From Oleiphilus messinensis (GTDB taxonomy: Bacteria; Pseudomonadota; Gammaproteobacteria; Pseudomonadales; Oleiphilaceae), in NCBI RefSeq assembly GCF_002162375.1, contig NZ_CP021425.1:4171001-4235000 (forward strand): a stretch of DNA of 64,000 bases, given 5' to 3'. Positions within the stretch are counted from its first letter, which is position 1; each line of letters opens with the position of its first letter. The notes under the pieces are model-generated. The model was not told the DNA's origin, ran no database searches, and was given only the letters and a program-made list of their open reading frames with translations. The translations under genes and the position numbers were made by a program. Positions 44,636 to 53,975 of this stretch are shown here, piece by piece.

Positions 44636-45832
44636 ATGGAAGCCTATATTTGGGAATGGCTGAACCTGTTTTTCCGCTGGTTTCACGTCATTGCCGGGGT
44701 AGCCTGGATTGGTGCCTCCTTCTATTTTGTCTGGCTGGATAACAACCTTGAACATCCACCGGAATGGAAGCAGAAAAAAGGTATCGGTGGAGATCTCTGG
44801 GCGATCCATGGTGGCGGCTTCTATGAAGTGGCCAAATACAAACTTGGACCCGAAGAAATGCCGGAGAAACTGCATTGGTTCAAGTGGGAGGCCTATACCA
44901 CCTGGCTAACCGGTATGACGCTGTTGTGGATTGTGTATTATGTGGGCGCAGAGCGATATCTGATCGACTCCAGCAAGCTGGCAATGGAACCCTGGCAAGC
45001 TGTTGCCAGCGGATTGGGATTTATTCTGGCCGGGTTTGGGGTTTATGAAGCGATTCTGCGCACACCACTGCGACACAACGGCAAAGCATTTGGTGCCGTG
45101 TTATTTGCCTTTATGGTACTGATGACCTGGATCGCCTGCAGTATTTTTTCCCCCCGTGGTGCTTACATTCATGTAGGTGCTTTAATCGGGACAATCATGG
45201 CTGGCAATGTATTTCTCGGCATTATGCCCTCACAACGCGCCCTGGTTGCGGCAGTTCAAAAAGGGGAATCGCCCGATCCCAGCTTTGGTGCATTTGCCAA
45301 ACTCAGATCAACCCACAACAATTATTTCACCCTGCCGTTGCTCTTCATTATGATCAGCAACCACTACCCCATTACCTACAGCCACGAATACAACTGGCTC
45401 GTGTTATCGGCAATAGGATTTATCACCGCATTTTCCCGCCATTTCTTCAATCTGCGTCATAAAGGAATTGTAAAGCCGGGAATATTGATCGCGGCAGCAG
45501 CGCTCACTGTTATCCTGGCTGTAGTGATAGCACCCAAAACAGTCACACCAACGAGTCAACAAGCTAATACAACTCCACCGCTTGCAACGCTAAATGAACT
45601 TCAAGCGATGGCAATCATCGCCAACCGATGCACAACCTGCCATGCCGCTCAGCCCACACAGGCAGGCTTTGCTTCAGCGCCTGCGGGTGTGATGCTGGAA
45701 ACCGTGGCACAGGTCGATGCAATGCGCAGCAAAATAGTTGAAGTGACAGCGTCGAACTATATGCCGCTGGGTAATCTGACGGATATGACAGATGAAGAAC
45801 GAGCATCAATTATTCAGTGGCTGAAGCAGTAG
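44636..45832 (+). CDS. puuD: Urate hydroxylase PuuD (membrane protein with cytochrome c domain)
   Basis: The 398-residue protein has about eight transmembrane helices, beginning with FFRWFHVIAGVAWIGASFYF, and a C-terminal cytochrome c domain with a haem-binding CTTCH motif (about residue 335). It carries WAIHGGGFYEVAKYK, the signature of PuuD. It oxidises urate to 5-hydroxyisourate and feeds electrons to the respiratory chain instead of making peroxide. It follows guaD directly and explains the lack of a soluble uricase here. Confidence 0.95.
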   Translation: MEAYIWEWLNLFFRWFHVIAGVAWIGASFYFVWLDNNLEHPPEWKQKKGIGGDLWAIHGGGFYEVAKYKLGPEEMPEKLHWFKWEAYTTWLTGMTLLWIVYYVGAERYLIDSSKLAMEPWQAVASGLGFILAGFGVYEAILRTPLRHNGKAFGAVLFAFMVLMTWIACSIFSPRGAYIHVGALIGTIMAGNVFLGIMPSQRALVAAVQKGESPDPSFGAFAKLRSTHNNYFTLPLLFIMISNHYPITYSHEYNWLVLSAIGFITAFSRHFFNLRHKGIVKPGILIAAAALTVILAVVIAPKTVTPTSQQANTTPPLATLNELQAMAIIANRCTTCHAAQPTQAGFASAPAGVMLETVAQVDAMRSKIVEVTASNYMPLGNLTDMTDEERASIIQWLKQ

Positions 45833-45837
45833 ATGAA

Positions 45838-45913
45838 ATTTGAGTCGGTAGAACGTGATTGAGTCGCTAGCACTTGATCGAACCGATGGCACTTGATTGA
45901 ATCGATAGCGGTG
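45838..45913 (+). repeat. Four degenerate 19-bp tandem repeats
   Basis: Four consecutive 19-base units follow the puuD stop: ATTTGAGTCGGTAGAACGT, GATTGAGTCGCTAGCACTT, GATCGAACCGATGGCACTT and GATTGAATCGATAGCGGTG. The shared core is GA-TGA-TCG-TAGC. The region carries no gene. The units could be a regulatory array for the chemoreceptor downstream or a slipped tract. Confidence 0.55.
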
Positions 45914-45932
45914 CCAACATTCCCGCAACTAA

Positions 45933-45959
45933 CCAAGCGAGAAATGAATACTCGCTTGG
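45933..45959. terminator. Stem-loop after puuD
   Basis: CCAAGCGAG and CTCGCTTGG form a perfect 9-bp stem with a nine-base loop about 100 bases past puuD. No T run follows, so a terminator role is uncertain. Confidence 0.35.
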
Positions 45960-46267
45960 GGCTTCCAGAACATGATTTCCAAAACATTAATTCCAGATCG
46001 CTTTTAGAACATTTTTTCATATTCCCCCACGCCCAATTAAAACAATTAAATTTCTCTTTTTAATTCAATAAGCTGAAACTGGGCTTGATGAAGAACTCGT
46101 ATTTGTCCCGCTTTTGCACTTCTTTGGGGCTGTGCCATACTGGATCACTAATTAAACACATTGTTCATATTACAGGCACATTTCAACCGACACACAATCG
46201 ACACACACTGAGGATAACGCGACCGTGCCCCAAAATCCGGTTGCTCGACAGGGAGGTTTACACCATC

Positions 46268-48259
46268 ATGAAAACCAAACACCGCTTGCTCGTCAGCTTT
46301 TTAACCCTGGGCTTGATTCCCGCCATCTTTATCGGTTATTTATCTCTAGACGTGGCCAGCCAATCCCTGAAAGACCAGGCATTCCAGCAACTCACCGCTA
46401 TTCGTGCAATCAAACAAACCCAAATTGAAGGCTATCTTGAACTCAAGCAGAACGAGCTGGAGATATTAACAGAGACCGTCAGTAGACTCATCCAGACCCG
46501 CTCCTCTGAACAGGCCAGCGCATCAGCACATCAAAATCACGATTTTTTTGAAAAGTATATCAATACCCTTGGCTACTACGACCTATTTATAATCAGTGCT
46601 GAAGGCGACATTCTGTACACTGTCGCGAGGGAGTCCGACTATCAAACGAACTTGCAACATGGAGCCTACGCAAACAGTGGTTTGGGGCAGCTGTTTAAAC
46701 AAGTCAGGGACACAAGAACCTTTGGTTTAGTCGACTTTAGTCCCTATGCGCCGAGCGCGGGGGAACCTGCTGCCTTTATTGCCCAGCCCATAACACTCGA
46801 TAATCAGGTTCAGCTGGTTGTTGCACTGCAGCTCTCCATCAACAAAATTAATGAAGTGATGACCCAGCGGGATGGCATGGGGGAAACCGGTGAAAGCTAT
46901 CTCGTAGGGGGCGATAAACGAATGCGCTCAGACTCTTATCTGGATCCGGAACATCATTCCGTCATTGCCAGCTTTGCAGGCTCCGTAGCCCAAAATGGTG
47001 TAGATACTGAAGGCGTAAATGCTGCACTAAAAGGTATCACGGATACCCGTATTATTACGGATTATAATGGCAATCCTGTACTCTCCGCATTCACCCCCAT
47101 TAGCATCCATGGCGTAACCTGGGTTCTTCTCGCAGAAATTGATGAGGCAGAGGCACTTGCCCCGGTCAGTACGTTACAAACCCTGCTGATATCTGTGGTC
47201 TGCGCAACCGTAATTCTTGTTATTGCGCTGGCACTGCGCCTCGCTTACTCGATCCTCCGCCCTTTGGGAGGAGAGCCAGATGAGATGAAAGCCATCTCCG
47301 AGCGGATTGCGGATGGTGATCTGACCATGTCATTCCGTCAACATGGCGTTTCCGCAGGTGTCTATGGCGCTATGCATCGAATGAATCAGGAGCTGAATAA
47401 AGTGATTGGCAACATCCTCGATGCCAGCACATTACTCTCGACAACAGCAGAACAAACCAGTGCTGTCAGTGTACAAACCAACATGAGCCTCGACGAACAA
47501 CAGGAGAATATCAGCCAGGTCCACCACGCGATGCAGGAAATGACAACAACCATACATCAGGTAGCCGTAAATGCGACTGAAGTTGCCGATGCAACAGAGC
47601 AAGCCAGCGGGCTTTCGAATGAAACCCGGTCAAGCATCCAGGACACTATTACCGCATTTAACGATCTGACTCGCAAAGTTCACAGCGCAGAAACGAAAAT
47701 CAAGCAGGTTGAAGAACGAACCAACTCCATTGGCTCGGTATTGGAAGTGATTCGCTCCATCGCCGATCAAACCAACCTGTTGGCGCTGAATGCCGCCATC
47801 GAGTCCGCGCGAGCCGGGGAACAAGGACGAGGATTCTCTGTTGTGGCCGATGAAGTCCGGCAGTTGGCGCAAAAAACCCAGGAGTCGACAACCCATATCC
47901 ACACCATGATCGCAGAGCTCCAGCAACATACACGGGAGGCGGTCGACGTAATGCATGAGAGTGCAGATTATTCCGACACGACCCGGACTCGCGCGGAAAA
48001 AACCGCTGATCTGGTGGCAGAGAGTAATTTGAAAATTGAACTTATCGCCCAGCGAACCACAGAAATCGCAGCAGCCGTGACGCAACAAAACCAGGTTTCT
48101 GAAGAGATAAACCAAAGCCTCACAGCAATCAGTGATGCAGCCCGACAAAACGCCGCCGGTGCAGCCCAGACCTCAGCAGCCAGTGTGCAACTGAGCGACC
48201 TCGCAGGACAACTTCACGGCGTAACGGGCCGTTTCAAAATCGCGTCAGCGGCACGCTGA
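46268..48259 (+). CDS. Methyl-accepting chemotaxis protein (Cache-type sensor)
   Basis: I start at the ATG at 46268, preceded by GGGAGG, giving 663 residues; upstream in-frame sequence reads as noise. Helix 1 is [18 protein letters not shown] periplasmic Cache-like sensor with [18 protein letters not shown] follows, then a second helix ([18 protein letters not shown]), HAMP and the signalling hairpin tip [20 protein letters not shown]. It should control CheA in response to a periplasmic ligand. Directly downstream of the purine degradation operon, a purine ligand is plausible, as in known purine-sensing receptors, but nothing in the sequence proves it. It overlaps the convergent AraC gene by 15 bases. 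Confidence 0.92.
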   Translation: MKTKHRLLVSFLTLGLIPAIFIGYLSLDVASQSLKDQAFQQLTAIRAIKQTQIEGYLELKQNELEILTETVSRLIQTRSSEQASASAHQNHDFFEKYINTLGYYDLFIISAEGDILYTVARESDYQTNLQHGAYANSGLGQLFKQVRDTRTFGLVDFSPYAPSAGEPAAFIAQPITLDNQVQLVVALQLSINKINEVMTQRDGMGETGESYLVGGDKRMRSDSYLDPEHHSVIASFAGSVAQNGVDTEGVNAALKGITDTRIITDYNGNPVLSAFTPISIHGVTWVLLAEIDEAEALAPVSTLQTLLISVVCATVILVIALALRLAYSILRPLGGEPDEMKAISERIADGDLTMSFRQHGVSAGVYGAMHRMNQELNKVIGNILDASTLLSTTAEQTSAVSVQTNMSLDEQQENISQVHHAMQEMTTTIHQVAVNATEVADATEQASGLSNETRSSIQDTITAFNDLTRKVHSAETKIKQVEERTNSIGSVLEVIRSIADQTNLLALNAAIESARAGEQGRGFSVVADEVRQLAQKTQESTTHIHTMIAELQQHTREAVDVMHESADYSDTTRTRAEKTADLVAESNLKIELIAQRTTEIAAAVTQQNQVSEEINQSLTAISDAARQNAAGAAQTSAASVQLSDLAGQLHGVTGRFKIASAAR

Positions 48260-49324
48260 CCCATGTTGCTTCCGGTATTGCAGCGGCGACATGCCAAACC
48301 AGCTTTTGAATGATTTAAAGTAATGCGCCACATCCTGAAAACCCAGCATAAAGGCGACAGCTTCACTAGAGAGCGATCTATCCAGCACATATTCCTGGGC
48401 AAACCGCATACGGATATCACGCAGCAACGATCGGAATGTTTGGCCTTCGTCCTCCAGTCGGCGCTGTAATGTCCGCGGAGAAACCGATAACACATCCGCC
48501 AGTGAGTTTTTAGATGGTTCTCCATAGTACAACAAAATCTCGATCAGGTGACGGCACCGGGACTCGTACGTTTCCGCTCCGATTTTCCGAGATCGAAGGC
48601 CCTCCATTTTTCTAATCTGTGCCACAACCTGCTCACTTGAGGTCACACTGTATTCAAATTTTTGACTACGCTGTAGCGGAAATTTTATAAGCGTTTTTTC
48701 ACATTCAAATACAGGCCGAACTCTCAGTAAATCGAAATAAACCGATGGCTCAGAAATTCCATTCGGCAAGGAATGGCAGAATTCAACAACGGTGGGTTTT
48801 ATCTGGTGTGCTTGAAATACCATTTCACAGACCGAAGAAACATATCCTTCCACCAGATGACGATTCATTCCGGCTGCAGTATTTCCTTGCAGTGCAAACT
48901 GCAATGCGTCTTCTGCTTGCATGATCGTTATCTCCATCGCACGGGAGCTGATACCGATATAGCGTTTGAGCATTTGCAGGTATTCTGGAATCGCCAAAGG
49001 CGATTCATTAAAAAACAACGCCAGCCGCCCCTGTAAGCGAATCGCATCTGGTGCCACTTTCAAGCCCAGACAGGGTTCATCGATCCATTGTGCGACCCGA
49101 TCCATATTTTCTGCGACAACCTCGACCGGCACAGTATTGGTGGGTTCAAATCCCTCAAGCTCATGAACTTGCTGACAAAAACGAACGGCCAACTGCGAGT
49201 AGTCCCCTCTGCGCCGCAAATACTGGATAACGGCTTGGTAGTAGGTTGCAAGGGTTTCCGTCGATACGGAATAGGAATCCGCAGGAATCGTGGTCACACG
49301 GGCCTCTTGAGCAGTTGTTTTCAA
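48245..49324 (-). CDS. AraC family transcriptional regulator
   Basis: The protein (about 359 residues) has an arabinose-binding-like N-terminal domain of the OruR/Arabinose_bd type and a C-terminal HTH with [20 protein letters not shown] and a second helix pair, [21 protein letters not shown] take the TTG at 49324 as the start, since GGGAG precedes it. A longer in-frame reading to 49492 would run into the upstream SDR gene and starts with non-typical sequence. It lies downstream of that SDR gene on the same strand, but its effector is unknown. Confidence 0.87.
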   Translation of the reverse strand: MKTTAQEARVTTIPADSYSVSTETLATYYQAVIQYLRRRGDYSQLAVRFCQQVHELEGFEPTNTVPVEVVAENMDRVAQWIDEPCLGLKVAPDAIRLQGRLALFFNESPLAIPEYLQMLKRYIGISSRAMEITIMQAEDALQFALQGNTAAGMNRHLVEGYVSSVCEMVFQAHQIKPTVVEFCHSLPNGISEPSVYFDLLRVRPVFECEKTLIKFPLQRSQKFEYSVTSSEQVVAQIRKMEGLRSRKIGAETYESRCRHLIEILLYYGEPSKNSLADVLSVSPRTLQRRLEDEGQTFRSLLRDIRMRFAQEYVLDRSLSSEAVAFMLGFQDVAHYFKSFKSWFGMSPLQYRKQHGSACR

Positions 49325-49349
49325 TACACTCCCTCTTTTGCGACGAAAG

Positions 49350-50423
49350 TCAATTTGACAGGACAACTTGTTCCCTGAGATATAGCGCCATGTGAGCGAT
49401 GTAGCTCTCCGGGCACGGCCATTGAAGTTGCAAGTGCGAAGCAATTCGTTCTGTATTAGAAGTATCAAACGAATAATTTGTAACAAAGGCAAGCGGTTCC
49501 ACAGGCAAAGGTAACCACCGCCCGAATCCCAGTTTCATCAGGAGCATCAACCACGAAATAGGGACTCTACGCCGGGGCACCTTAACCCCCAACCCCTTGC
49601 CCAGCATTTCCAGGAATGTAAGTAAATCAGGCGATCGCGGATCGAGCAGAACATATTCCTCTCCCTCGGTTTCATCCGAGCTGGTAATTGCAACCGCAAA
49701 CCGTGCCAGAAAATCCACAGGGATCAGTGGCATCACATCCTGCCGTCGCCCCGGAATCGCTGGCAATTTTTTCCGATATAAGACATCCGCCAGTGACACC
49801 AGATCTTCACTGATAACCTCTCCACTTTCACTGTCACCAATGACACTTGCGGGATGAATCACAGTGTAAGGTATTTTCAGCATTTGCAGTTGATTAACCA
49901 GTTTAAAATGAAACTCAAACTTGGATGCTTCATAACCACCAAAACGACGGTACAGCTGATTCCAGTTATATTCTGCTGGACGCGGACAATTCGCTAACCC
50001 GATCTCCTCCCGTAATGCGAAGTTTCGAATCATAAACCCCGAAAACTGCACAAATCGCTGAAAGTTAACCGCATTTTTCGCCAGTGTAACGAGTGTGCTC
50101 AAAGGCGCAAGGTTAACCCCTCGAGCTTCGCCCCGGCTCATGTTCCAGCGCATCGAACCACCCAAGTGGAAAATATGGGTAATACTCGATAACGCTTCCA
50201 GGGCATCGCTTTCAAGCGCGAAATCAGGCTGTGTCAGATCTCCTTTCACAGCCCGGATTGGTGAATTGACACCCCGAGAGCCAAGCCAAGTTTTTATTCT
50301 CGGAAACTGAACCTCAGGATTTCGGAACAGCGCAATAACTTCGAAATCATTTTTCAAAAGCTCTCGAACAACCCAATGCCCAATAAACCCACTCGCGCCG
50401 GTGACAAATGCAATCTTCTTGTC
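49350..50423 (-). CDS. NAD-dependent epimerase/dehydratase family protein (SDR)
   Basis: The 357-residue protein begins with the nucleotide-binding motif IAFVTGASGFIGHWVVREL (GxxGxxG) and has the catalytic YEASK (Y-x3-K) around residue 150. CAGGAG is nine bases before the ATG at 50423. It is an extended SDR, like dihydroflavonol reductases or 3-beta-hydroxysteroid-type enzymes. It probably reduces or isomerises a small sugar, lipid or hydroxy compound. The AraC regulator downstream may control it; substrate unknown. Confidence 0.85.
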   Translation of the reverse strand, partial: DKKIAFVTGASGFIGHWVVRELLKNDFEVIALFRNPEVQFPRIKTWLGSRGVNSPIRAVKGDLTQPDFALESDALEALSSITHIFHLGGSMRWNMSRGEARGVNLAPLSTLVTLAKNAVNFQRFVQFSGFMIRNFALREEIGLANCPRPAEYNWNQLYRRFGGYEASKFEFHFKLVNQLQMLKIPYTVIHPASVIGDSESGEVISEDLVSLADVLYRKKLPAIPGRRQDVMPLIPVDFLARFAVAITSSDETEGEEYVLLDPRSPDLLTFLEMLGKGLGVKVPRRRVPISWLMLLMKLGFGRWLPLPVEPLAFVTNYSFDTSNTERIASHLQLQWPCPESYIAHMALYLREQVVLSN

Positions 50424-50572
50424 CATACCCAAACACTCCTGATAAAGCCCCATAACGAACTCTATCTTCATCAAGCGCGAGCATTAAAACAATGTGGATT
50501 TGAGCCAGATTGCAATTGGGGTAGTTCGAGCGACAATGCAGTTGGAGCAGATGTCAGTCATCAATTCGAGTA

Positions 50573-50921
50573 TTATTCCCGATATTCAGCAATCACCTCT
50601 ATAAGGCCGACAATATTATCGTTTAACTCTTCAAGATCACCATCAGGAACCCACCACTCCGTGTGATATGAAGCACCGACTGTCTGAACTTCATATCGAT
50701 CCATAAAAGATTTTTTCACCTGAAAACGCGTTACAAAACCACTTTGCTATCCTGAACATTCCATTTCGAGGCGATCTCAGCGGCGTATTTCTCATTGGTT
50801 ACCGGATAAAAATCGGCTGACCCGGAAGCCGTCTCGGCCACCTTTTATAACCAGAATTTTCAACCAATTCCAATTCATTCGGAGCGGTGGGACGATACAA
50901 AGTTACCAATTCTTCTATCAT
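50573..50921 (-). pseudogene. Doubly frameshifted gene, ADP-ribosylation/crystallin J1-like family
   Basis: Reading from the ATG at 50921 gives MIEELVTLYRPTAPNELELV, then RLPGQPIF, where the frame is lost inside a T run. A second frame continues YPVTNEKYAAEIASKWNVQD, and a third from near 50727 continues VTRFQVKKSFMDRYEVQTVG to the stop at 50573. Together the pieces make one colinear protein resembling a small family often named ADP-ribosylation/crystallin J1. Each break needs just one extra T (runs of T5 and T4), so either the gene is decayed or the sequence has homopolymer errors. I do not claim a function. Confidence 0.7.
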
Positions 50922-51028
50922 AGTAATTTCACATTCTATAATCGTAAGTAGAGCAAATCATAAAGCACCTTTCACGCGGAGGGTTACCCCGAGTAGCTTT
51001 GGTTTCGAACAAAATATCAACATACATA

Positions 51029-51721
51029 CTAGCTCTTGTACTGTCGAAAAAACATTCGCCTTAACAATCTTCCGAGAAAACCAAACTTCCAGGGAGCATA
51101 TAAAAACTCTGGTCTTGCCGCTAAATTCGAGTCACCTAATCGCCCCGACAGGCCATAGAGTTCTCTGAAGTTCATGATAAGTGGATTCCATTTGTTGGGG
51201 TCTACCTTTGAACCACTGTATAACAAGCTGCTCAAGGCATGGATGTGTTCAACGGTGACCTCTACGGCTACCGCGGGAACCCCCATTCTTGCATCAGAAA
51301 TGGCAAAATCATGGATTTTTGCCACACGTCCTTCAAGATGAATGTCACATTCTTTAACTCGCTTTGGTTCGACAGCAATCGCATCCAGCGGGGTTAGCTC
51401 TGCCAGCGTGAACTTATCTTCTACTGATCGATAGCCCAGCATTTTTTTATGCATTGGAACGTCAGACTTTCCGGTCGTAAGTGCAAGTTTGTTTACCGCC
51501 TCAACATTATGGACGCTAGCCAGATTCAAAACACACTCGCCTCGATTTATCAAATTAAGGGTCGTCTGCGAACTCGCGTCAAGTCCCAGCATGCAGGACC
51601 AACCTAACCACCAAACCGCAGAAATCGGCGCAAGATTCGTTGAACCGTCATCGTTCAACGTGCTGACAATTACAGTAGGTGTTCCGAAATATAATATTGA
51701 AGGCTCTATCAATCGATGCAT
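51029..51721 (-). CDS. Flavin reductase-like domain protein
   Basis: The 230-residue protein fits the FMN-binding split-barrel (flavin reductase, DIM6/NTAB-type) family. It has TPTVIVSTLNDDGSTNLAPI near the N terminus, the CVLNLASVHNVEAVN block and a C-terminal KWNPLIMNFRELYGL. Such proteins bind FMN and often reduce free flavin or act as an oxygenase partner. No signal peptide is present. It is divergent from the DUF2239 gene, and the gene before it (50573-50921) is a pseudogene. Function unknown beyond flavin binding. Confidence 0.8.
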   Translation of the reverse strand: MHRLIEPSILYFGTPTVIVSTLNDDGSTNLAPISAVWWLGWSCMLGLDASSQTTLNLINRGECVLNLASVHNVEAVNKLALTTGKSDVPMHKKMLGYRSVEDKFTLAELTPLDAIAVEPKRVKECDIHLEGRVAKIHDFAISDARMGVPAVAVEVTVEHIHALSSLLYSGSKVDPNKWNPLIMNFRELYGLSGRLGDSNLAARPEFLYAPWKFGFLGRLLRRMFFRQYKS

Positions 51722-51862
51722 CGCTAAATCTCCCTTTTTAAAAGGTTGATATTGTCTATATTGCCACCATGATTTCAGCCCGATTCTTGTTAAATACTCA
51801 AGTCAAAACTTCATCGCTGCCGCTCTCGTATCTTCGCGCCTGATTCGCGTACATTTTATTTT

Positions 51863-51902
51863 TACCCGGATAAATTGACATAGATTATTATCCGGGTATT
51901 AT
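51863..51902 (+). promoter_or_regulatory. Sigma-70 promoter bracketed by an 11-bp inverted repeat
   Basis: TTGACA (51875-51880) and TATTAT (51897-51902) are spaced 16 bases apart, a near-consensus promoter for the gene at 51934. Perfect inverted repeats TACCCGGATAA and TTATCCGGGTA (51863-51873, 51888-51898) overlap the spacer and the -10 element and lie just before the -35 element. A repressor bound there would block polymerase. The regulator is unknown. Confidence 0.75.
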
Positions 51903-51933
51903 TAATTAACCCAGATTAATTGAGTACAGAAAG

Positions 51934-52512
51934 ATGAGCACTGAATACATTGCTATTTATGAAAGAAAACTGATTTCCCGTGGCGATTTGGAGACTATTG
52001 TTGCCGAGACAAAAGCGCTTGGTGATGCAATTGAGCCCTATGTGTTTGAATTCGAATCCTGTAAACGTATTGATTTAAATTGGCACGGTGACGCGCAAAG
52101 TGTAATTGAAAGCTTGCCTCTGCCCGTCGCATCCACACCCAATAAACGCGGTCGTCCTAAGTTAGGTGTAACTGCCAGAGAAGTCACATTGCTACCCAAA
52201 CACTGGGATTGGCTGGCAAGTCAACGGGGTGGCGCATCCGTTACGCTCCGGCGGTTGGTCGATCACGCCATGAAGAACGCGACGGTGGATGAACGAATTC
52301 AACAGAAACAAAACCAGCTCTATGGCTTGATGACTGTATTTGCCGATGAAACAGGATTCGAGGAAGCAAGTAGAGCGTTATACCGAAATAGCCGTGTAAA
52401 CTTTGAAGCCGCAATAGCGACTTGGCCGTCGGAGATGAAACCGCTGTTATTGGAAAAATTTGAACGCATAAATCAGCTCCATCAAGGATCCATTCCGTCA
52501 GAAACTCACTAA
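51934..52512 (+). CDS. DUF2239 family protein
   Basis: The 192-residue protein shows the DUF2239 signature RGRPKLGVTAREVTLLPKHW in its middle, followed by GGASVTLRRLVDHAMK. The family is small and cytoplasmic with no known activity. The RGRPKLG stretch resembles an AT-hook, so DNA binding is possible. It is under the strong promoter/operator just upstream and is followed, after 25 bases, by the MATE efflux gene on the same strand, so both could be induced together. Confidence 0.85.
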   Translation: MSTEYIAIYERKLISRGDLETIVAETKALGDAIEPYVFEFESCKRIDLNWHGDAQSVIESLPLPVASTPNKRGRPKLGVTAREVTLLPKHWDWLASQRGGASVTLRRLVDHAMKNATVDERIQQKQNQLYGLMTVFADETGFEEASRALYRNSRVNFEAAIATWPSEMKPLLLEKFERINQLHQGSIPSETH

Positions 52513-52537
52513 TCAAGGACTGAGCAAGGACAAGGCA

Positions 52538-53932
52538 ATGACTGACACGATCACAAATAAAAACAACAATGTTTTTCTAACTGGATCACTGACCAAGGTT
52601 TTTATAAAAACGGCTGCCCCCATCATTCTGATGATGCTGGTGAATGGATCATTTAATCTTGTGGATGCCTATTTTCTCGGCTTTTTTGTCGGGGCCGATG
52701 CACTCTCAGCGGTGACGTCCATGTTTCCGCTCTTTATGCTGCTGGTTGCCTTGTCGACTCTGGTTTCAACAGGTTTTGCCAGCGTAATGGCACGGCTTTT
52801 GGGCGCGGCAGAAATAACCGAAGCCAAAGATACCTTTGCACAGGCCATCACATTGTCTTCTGCTGTATGCGGTCTCTTGATTGTCTTTTTTGCGCTGTTT
52901 GGCCACACACTCACCCTGGCTGCGAATGATGATGCAGCTGAGCTGGCAGAAATGAGCTATCAATATATGGCGATTTTGATTTTTGGCTCCCCATTAATGT
53001 TCATTCTCACCATCAACAGTGACTCGCTACGCTGCGAAGGTCACGCGGGAATCATGGCACTGGCTTCATTACTGACCGTTCTGCTCAATGGATGCCTAAA
53101 CTACGTGTTGATTGCCATTATGGAATATGGTGTCGCCGGATCCGCGATTGGTACGGTACTCGCACAATTCTTCGCACTGCTGGTGATCGCCGGGTTTCGA
53201 CGATCCAAACGCAATCGGCTACCGATACAGGCAATACACTGGTCGAAAAATCGCAATCATTGGCGTGATTTTCTCGCACTTGGCGCGCCATCCAGTCTGA
53301 CTTACATCGGCATCGCGCTCTCATCAGCTGCAATTTTGTTTAATCTGCAACTCTGGTCAGAGTCCCACTATGCCACGACCGTAGGTGCTTACGGCATCAT
53401 CACCCGTTTGATGACGTTTGTATTTTTACCTCTGCTCGGCCTTAGCCTGGCTTTTCAGAGCATAACGGGAAATAACGTTGGCGCTCAACAATTCAATCGG
53501 ACCAATCTGGGCATCAAAATCGCTCTGATCTCGGCACTCGTTTATTGTGTCTCGATTGAAATGCTTTTATGGCACCTTAAAGATTCCCTTGGTAGCTGGT
53601 TCGTCGAGGATGAGGCCGTTATCAAAGAAGTGAGCCGGATATTACCCATATCAACTTTCGCTTTGTTTCTGTTAGGCCCCTTGATGATGGTACGCATGTT
53701 TTTTCAAAGTATCGGCGACGCCAAGCGCGCCATGATTTTGAGTGTGACGAAAACCTATGGGTTTGCATTGCCATTGGTATTCATGTTACCACTCCCATTT
53801 GGCGAATGGGGCGTATGGTACGCTGGACCAGTTTCTGAAGTGCTTGCGTTACTGCTCACAGTGGCGATACTCCGCAACCGTGCTCGAGAGCCAGACTATC
53901 ACTTGGGCCTGTTCTACGCCGAGGCCAAATAA
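52538..53932 (+). CDS. MATE family efflux transporter
   Basis: The 464-residue protein has twelve hydrophobic helices and MATE-type sequence (AAPIILMMLVNGSFNLVDAY in helix 1, GAAEITEAKDTFAQAITLSS after helix 2). It exports cationic or drug-like compounds using Na+ or H+ gradients. AAGG is upstream of the ATG. It follows the DUF2239 gene 25 bases later and converges with the alkS-like gene. Substrate cannot be predicted. Confidence 0.93.
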   Translation: MTDTITNKNNNVFLTGSLTKVFIKTAAPIILMMLVNGSFNLVDAYFLGFFVGADALSAVTSMFPLFMLLVALSTLVSTGFASVMARLLGAAEITEAKDTFAQAITLSSAVCGLLIVFFALFGHTLTLAANDDAAELAEMSYQYMAILIFGSPLMFILTINSDSLRCEGHAGIMALASLLTVLLNGCLNYVLIAIMEYGVAGSAIGTVLAQFFALLVIAGFRRSKRNRLPIQAIHWSKNRNHWRDFLALGAPSSLTYIGIALSSAAILFNLQLWSESHYATTVGAYGIITRLMTFVFLPLLGLSLAFQSITGNNVGAQQFNRTNLGIKIALISALVYCVSIEMLLWHLKDSLGSWFVEDEAVIKEVSRILPISTFALFLLGPLMMVRMFFQSIGDAKRAMILSVTKTYGFALPLVFMLPLPFGEWGVWYAGPVSEVLALLLTVAILRNRAREPDYHLGLFYAEAK

Positions 53933-53948
53933 TATTTTTCACGGGCCT

Positions 53949-53970
53949 CCCCTGGGCTAAAGCACAGGGG
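53949..53970. terminator. Stem-loop between convergent genes
   Basis: CCCCTG and CAGGGG form a short stem with a ten-base loop between the convergent MATE and alkS-like stops. The following AAATTT is weak, so it may act as a bidirectional terminator. Confidence 0.4.
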
Positions 53971-53975
53971 AAATT

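Noticed and set aside
46085-46267. 61-residue extension of the chemoreceptor
   Set aside because: It precedes the typical signal-anchor start and has no family similarity; GGGAGG favours the ATG at 46268.
49325-49492. N-terminal extension of the AraC gene
   Set aside because: It would overlap the SDR gene and lacks a ribosome site; the TTG at 49324 has GGGAG upstream.
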